Shown here: piece after piece, positions 35,230 to 38,410 of the stretch
Position numbering within the stretch: the first letter of the stretch is position 1
Layout of the letters: each line of letters opens with the position of its first letter
NCBI GenBank assembly: GCA_020849665.1
Contig: JADLFX010000009.1
Coordinates: 1-38,410, forward strand
Origin: Planctomycetota bacterium
Lineage (GTDB): Bacteria > Planctomycetota > UBA1135 > UBA2386
Reading direction: 5' to 3'
Length of the DNA stretch: 38,410 bases
The notes under the pieces: generated by a model
Seen by the model: only the letters and a program-made list of their open reading frames with translations
Told to the model about the DNA's origin: nothing
The model's database searches: none
Translations under genes and position numbers: made by a program

Positions 35230-35489
35230 GCGGTGGGCGAACGGGGACGGGCCGGACGGGCGGCGCCCGGCGGGCGTGGGTGGGGGAAGGGAACGCCGGC
35301 GGCGCCCACCGCCCGCGGGGTCCTGCCCCCGGCTGCGGGGTCGCAGCGCGGGCCGGGGATGGTAGGGCAGCGGGCGCCCGCGGCGAAGCCGGAGCCCGTC
35401 GCGACGATGCCATCGCGCCCCGGGCACGGCCGCAGGCGGGCGCCCGGCACGGGCGCGCCGCGTGGGCTAGGGTTGTGCGGTCCCCACGC

Positions 35490-35681
35490 ATGCAGATCGT
35501 CGTCGAGATCCACGGTGAGCTGGAACGCGCCCTGCAGCAGGCCGCCGACCGGCTGCACCTCTCCGCCCAGACCCTGGCGACGGCAGCGTTCCGCGACCTG
35601 TTGCAGCGCATGACCGTGCGCGAGTCCGTGCCCCCGGCGAAGACCGCAGGGGGACGCCCGACGCCGGGCCCGAGCGCCTAG
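35490..35681 (+). CDS. Small ribbon-helix-helix-like protein
   Basis: Encodes 63 residues from ATG 35490. One short strand (MQIVVEIHGEL) is followed by two helices (ERALQQAADRLHLSAQTLATAAFRDLLQR). This is the length and pattern of Arc/CopG-type ribbon-helix-helix DNA-binding proteins, with the usual turn at LHLS. The last 20 residues are Pro/Gly-rich and disordered. Such proteins bind DNA as dimers and often serve as antitoxins, but no toxin gene stands next to it. TAGGGT at 35468-35473, 16 bases before the ATG, could be its -10. Its TAG stop overlaps the stop of the convergent TIM-barrel gene by four bases (CTAG). Confidence 0.6.
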   Translation: MQIVVEIHGELERALQQAADRLHLSAQTLATAAFRDLLQRMTVRESVPPAKTAGGRPTPGPSA

Positions 35682-36601
35682 AGCGCGAAGATCCGGTCCA
35701 TCGCCGCGGCCACGGCACGCAGGCGCGCCGCGTCGCCCCCGCCGACCTCGGCCGTCGCCCAGCGCCCCTCGGGGGCGGTCGAGTAGCCCACGTCGTCGAG
35801 GGCCTGCATCACCGCCGGCCAGCCCACGTCGCCCTCCAGCAGCTCGACCTGGAAGCCCTTCCAGAGCCCCTCGGCGTCGCGCTTCCTGCGGCTGTACTCC
35901 TTGACGTGCACCTTCCGGATCCGCGGACCCAGCGCGCGGATCCACTGCTCGGGCCAGCCGTAGGTGACCACGTTGCCGATGTCGAAGTACCAGACCGCCC
36001 AGGGGCTCTGCAGCTCGTCCACGTAGCGCCGCGCCTCCAGCGGGCTCAGCAGGAACTGGTTCCAGACGTTCTCGACGGCGATCTGCACCCGGCACTCGGC
36101 GGCCACGGGGAGCGCCGCGCGGATCTGCTCCTGGCTGAGCGTCCAGGCGTCCTCGTAGGGCTGCGTGCGGCTCACCACGGCCGGCACCAGCAGCACCGTG
36201 CCGGCGCCCAGGGCACGGGCGTCGCGCAGCGCGTGCTCGAGCGCCTTGCGCCCCCGCTCGCGCACGGTCTCGGACGGGTGGTTGAGGTGGTGCTGCCAGT
36301 GCACCGAGTCGACCAGGCCGTGCACGACGATCCCGGTCGCCTCGCGCGCCGCCAGGATCTCGGCGATCGGGATCCCGCTCGGGCTGTCCATCTCCACGCC
36401 CTCGAAGCCGCACTCCTTGAGGATCTGGAACTTCTCCAGCACGGTCTTCCCAGGGCCGACCATGCCGTACATCACCGCCTTGCGCAGCGTGCGCCGGGGG
36501 CGGGTGGCCGGAGCGGGGTCCTGGCGCGGCACCGCGAACGGTGCCACGGCCAGCGCGCCCGTCCGGCGCAGGAAGGAACGGCGCGTGAGGGAAGGCTGCA
36601 T
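35678..36601 (-). CDS. Tat-exported sugar phosphate isomerase/epimerase-like TIM barrel
   Basis: Encodes 307 residues from ATG 36601. The start gives a Tat signal (TRRSFLRRTGALAVAPFA, Arg7-Arg8) followed by a Pro/Arg linker. The xylose-isomerase-like TIM barrel shows strand-end metal and substrate residues: GFEGVEMDSP (Glu70), VENVWNQF (Glu177), WYFDIGNVV (Asp207) and KVHVKEYSR (His232). A late Glu in WATAEVGGG may complete the metal site. Exported members with Tat signals are common in planctomycetes and act on sugars of unknown identity. It lies in a divergent pair with the frameshifted secreted-protein gene, 281 bases apart, and shares the CTAG stop overlap with the RHH-like gene. Confidence 0.88.
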   Translation of the reverse strand: MQPSLTRRSFLRRTGALAVAPFAVPRQDPAPATRPRRTLRKAVMYGMVGPGKTVLEKFQILKECGFEGVEMDSPSGIPIAEILAAREATGIVVHGLVDSVHWQHHLNHPSETVRERGRKALEHALRDARALGAGTVLLVPAVVSRTQPYEDAWTLSQEQIRAALPVAAECRVQIAVENVWNQFLLSPLEARRYVDELQSPWAVWYFDIGNVVTYGWPEQWIRALGPRIRKVHVKEYSRRKRDAEGLWKGFQVELLEGDVGWPAVMQALDDVGYSTAPEGRWATAEVGGGDAARLRAVAAAMDRIFAL

Positions 36602-36816
36602 GGGGGGATCGTCGGGCGGGGCGAGGCGCACCTCAACCGCGCGCATGGGGCTGGTGGTGTCGAGGTAGGGACGAGCGAGGTGAGACCCGGGCAGGGCCCT
36701 TCCACATGAGGCCGGAGGGCGGGTCGGAAGGCACCCTCTCGACCTTCGACCGGCGTGTTTGCACAGGAACCCTCCTTTGCACGGGAGCTTTCCGAGCGAC
36801 CCTGTGCCACCGGGCC

Positions 36817-36845
36817 TTGACGGCCGGTACCTTGCCGATTCCATT
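36817..36845 (+). promoter_or_regulatory. Sigma-70-like promoter
   Basis: TTGACG (36817-36822), a 17-base spacer and TCCATT (36840-36845) lie 37 bases before ATG 36883. This is the best-spaced promoter candidate I see in the window. The -35 matches five of six consensus bases; the -10 is poor. An alternative -10 is TACCTT inside the spacer. Confidence 0.35.
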
Positions 36846-36871
36846 GGCGCTCCTGAAGCCGACGGTCGAGC

Positions 36872-36875
36872 GGAG
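36872..36875 (+). promoter_or_regulatory. Ribosome binding site fixing start 36883
   Basis: GGAG lies seven bases before ATG 36883. It supports translation from the frame that holds the first part of the signal peptide. Confidence 0.5.
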
Positions 36876-36882
36876 CGAACTC

Positions 36883-37980
36883 ATGGTCTCCAAACCGCGT
36901 AGCCGGCGTGCAGCCCTGGGCTCCACGCTTGCTTGCCCCCGCTCATGCACTGGACGCGCAGTCCAACCTGTTGGGAAAGCCCCGGGCCGGCGCGACACCC
37001 GGGACCGAGCGCTGGATCGCCCTGCTCCGAGGCAGGTCCTTCCCGCTCAGCCAGAAGCTTGCGGAGGTCCGCGCCGCGGGCACGCGCGAGACCCAGGTCT
37101 GGCCGTGTTCAACAACCCGTCTGGAGTGTTCCGGATCGACACCCTGTACGCCTCGGAGGTCGTGCTGGTAGATGACGTCCCGGCCCTGACGGTCCGCGGT
37201 CTCGCGCTCAGATCGTGGAGGCCGTTCGTTGGAAGCGGGGGTACGATCACGGTGAATCAACTGTGGATCTACAAGCGCACGGGTACCTTCGTGCTCAACA
37301 ATCTCATTCACGGGATCCTGACTCCGCCGTCATTCGGCACGCCGGTGATCACTCAGCCAGTGAGCGTTCCAGTTCACAACCCGCAGTGGGCGACGCGTCG
37401 CTGGGACGCATGGGCTGTCACGATACCATTCCAGACTCCCGTCGACGTCGTTGCCGGAGAGCACCTGGGTGTGTGGATCGAGTTCGGTGTGCCGCAAGGC
37501 ACGACAGCGTCGTTCGACTGGGTGCAGGATGGCCCGGCACGGTATGGTTCGGTGAGAGGGGACTGGACCACCAGCCCTCCTGTCGTCCAGGGGGAGGCGC
37601 TCATTCTTGGGCTGATCGGTGGCGAGACGCAGTCGGTCCCGCTTCGGTTGGAGGCGCATGGCAGGCCCCAGCTCGGGGAGACCGTTTTGTTTCAAGTCCG
37701 GAATGCTGGGGCCCCTTGTCCACAACCTGCGAACGTGTCGGTTGTCGTGGGCTTGTCGAATCCTGGTGTACCCGTTGGTACGTGTCGGGTTCTATCGTCA
37801 GCCGATCTCGTCACGCTTGGAGCGGTACAGGCGTCCACGATGGGAGACGCCGCCATCCCCTGGGCGATTCCCTCGGATCAAGGCTTGCTGCATCAGCACC
37901 TGTATGTGCAAGCGGCTTCGACCTGTGGTGGTGTGTTCAGCAATGGTCTGCGGTTGACGATCGGAGGTGTCGTACAATGA
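36883..37980 (+). CDS. Secreted protein of planctomycete type with probable double frameshift
   Basis: The uninterrupted frame from ATG 36883 encodes 365 residues, but its residues about 19-73 are Arg/Pro-rich and unlike protein. In the next frame the same stretch (about 36935 to 37100) reads as a good secreted start, with AHALDAQSNLLGKPRAG and TERWIALLRGRSFPLS, and third codon positions there are nearly all G or C. The simplest reading is one extra base near the C-run 36936-36940 and one missing base near 37096-37102. After that the frame from 36883 is sound (LAVFNNPSGVFRIDTLYA). The mature part is beta-rich. The C-terminus, LYVQAASTCGGVFSNGLRLTIGG, is the terminal motif I associate with secreted planctomycete proteins. 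It may be a real pseudogene or hold sequencing errors. GC falls inside this gene. Confidence 0.7.
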   Translation: MVSKPRSRRAALGSTLACPRSCTGRAVQPVGKAPGRRDTRDRALDRPAPRQVLPAQPEACGGPRRGHARDPGLAVFNNPSGVFRIDTLYASEVVLVDDVPALTVRGLALRSWRPFVGSGGTITVNQLWIYKRTGTFVLNNLIHGILTPPSFGTPVITQPVSVPVHNPQWATRRWDAWAVTIPFQTPVDVVAGEHLGVWIEFGVPQGTTASFDWVQDGPARYGSVRGDWTTSPPVVQGEALILGLIGGETQSVPLRLEAHGRPQLGETVLFQVRNAGAPCPQPANVSVVVGLSNPGVPVGTCRVLSSADLVTLGAVQASTMGDAAIPWAIPSDQGLLHQHLYVQAASTCGGVFSNGLRLTIGGVVQ

Positions 37981-38410
37981 AGTCTGTGTGCACGTCGATG
38001 GTGATGTGTGTGGGTCTGGCATTCGGGGGCCTCGCGCAGCAGGCCAGCTACACGACGTACGGCACTGGGTGTGGCGGATGGCATGGAGAGCCGCCGATCA
38101 TGCCTACGATCTCTGCGATCGGGGTCCCGAGGTTGGGGGCCAGATTCAGAGTGGAGTACCAAGCACCGAGATTCTCCTGCAGCACCGCGGTGTACTCATA
38201 TCTCGCGACTGGAGTCTCCGTTGTCTCTATTCCGCTGCCGCCTATCCAGAACACATTCTACGGTGGACCGAACTGCACCATGTTGACTTCCGGAGAAGTT
38301 GCGATTGCTGGGTCGTGGGGTCCGTACCCAAGCGGCGGACTGGACCTGTTCGTGCCCAACTCGCCTTCCCTGCTTGGCACGGTGCTGTACCAGCAGTGGT
38401 GGTTGTACTA
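37977..38410 (+). CDS. Secreted beta-domain protein (3' partial)
   Basis: ATG 37977 overlaps the previous stop (ATGA), and the frame is open for 144 full codons to the right edge. It starts with a signal peptide (MKSVCTSMVMCVGLAFGG, cleavage after LAQ). The mature sequence has the strings YGTGCGGWHG, PTISAIGVPRLGARFRVEY, IPLPPIQNTFYGG and LDLFVPNSPSLLGTVLYQQW. This set (GTGC near the start; P-x-IS-x-G-x-P-x-LGA; then VPN-SPSLLG-x-x-LYQQW) is a pattern I associate with small extracellular domains of planctomycetes, function unknown. Cys residues are spaced for one or two disulfides. GC is only about 55 %, well below the rest of the window. Translational coupling with the gene before it is likely. 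Confidence 0.75.
   Translation, partial: MKSVCTSMVMCVGLAFGGLAQQASYTTYGTGCGGWHGEPPIMPTISAIGVPRLGARFRVEYQAPRFSCSTAVYSYLATGVSVVSIPLPPIQNTFYGGPNCTMLTSGEVAIAGSWGPYPSGGLDLFVPNSPSLLGTVLYQQWWLY

Noticed and set aside
35490..35681. RHH-like gene as half of a toxin-antitoxin pair
   Set aside because: Both neighbours are on the other strand and are prfC and a TIM-barrel enzyme; there is no small toxin gene.

Overview
The window is a GC-rich (about 70 %), gene-dense bacterial chromosome segment. The best guess is an uncultured Planctomycetota, perhaps near the Poly30/Pla133/Pla163 type lineages. This is inferred from family content: a formylglycine sulfatase, a giant alpha-2-macroglobulin, a tricorn protease, an M64 peptidase, a beta-helix protein with a choice-of-anchor Q type motif, and several secreted beta-rich proteins of a type I associate with planctomycetes. 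There is no rRNA marker to confirm it. I saw no tRNA, rRNA, CRISPR array, integrase or transposase gene.

Layout. 2-1561 (+): M28 aminopeptidase with a PDZ tail, cut at the left edge. 1896-9851 (+): a 2651-residue alpha-2-macroglobulin-like protein with TPR blocks and a duplicated macroglobulin-like domain on both sides of its core. 9853-9951: a MITE/REP-like nested inverted repeat. 10088-12142 (+): GT39-like membrane glycosyltransferase. 12208-12660 (+): QueD/PTPS family enzyme. 20603-12733 (-): a co-directional run of tricorn protease, DUF502 membrane protein, methyltransferase, sulfatase and M64 peptidase. 20673-23780 (+): DUF900 hydrolase overlapping a DUF2238 membrane protein, then a secreted protein. 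27680-23818 (-): S41-like peptidase, beta-helix protein, DUF2231-like membrane protein. 27877-29999 (+): exported dienelactone hydrolase-like protein and a secreted protein. 30009-36601: 6-phosphogluconate dehydrogenase (-), HEAT-like exported protein (-), LolA-like exported protein (+), release factor 3 (-), a 63-residue ribbon-helix-helix-like protein (+), and a Tat-exported sugar-isomerase-like TIM barrel (-). 36883-38410 (+): two overlapping secreted-protein genes of clearly lower GC; the first seems to carry two compensating frameshifts and the second runs off the right edge.

How the genes work together. Most products carry signal peptides or membrane helices. Five are peptidases or peptidase-like (M28, M64, tricorn, S41-like, and the macroglobulin as a possible protease trap or scaffold). 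This fits a cell that handles proteins and sulfated glycans outside the cytoplasm. Only gnd, prfC, the QueD-like gene, the methyltransferase, the DUF900 hydrolase and the small RHH-like gene look cytoplasmic. No single undescribed system is proven. The best leads are the mirrored macroglobulin with a degenerate thioester, the 15-bp repeat carrying four stacked start codons at the M64 gene, the nested inverted repeat at 9853-9951, and the low-GC frameshifted gene pair at the right end.
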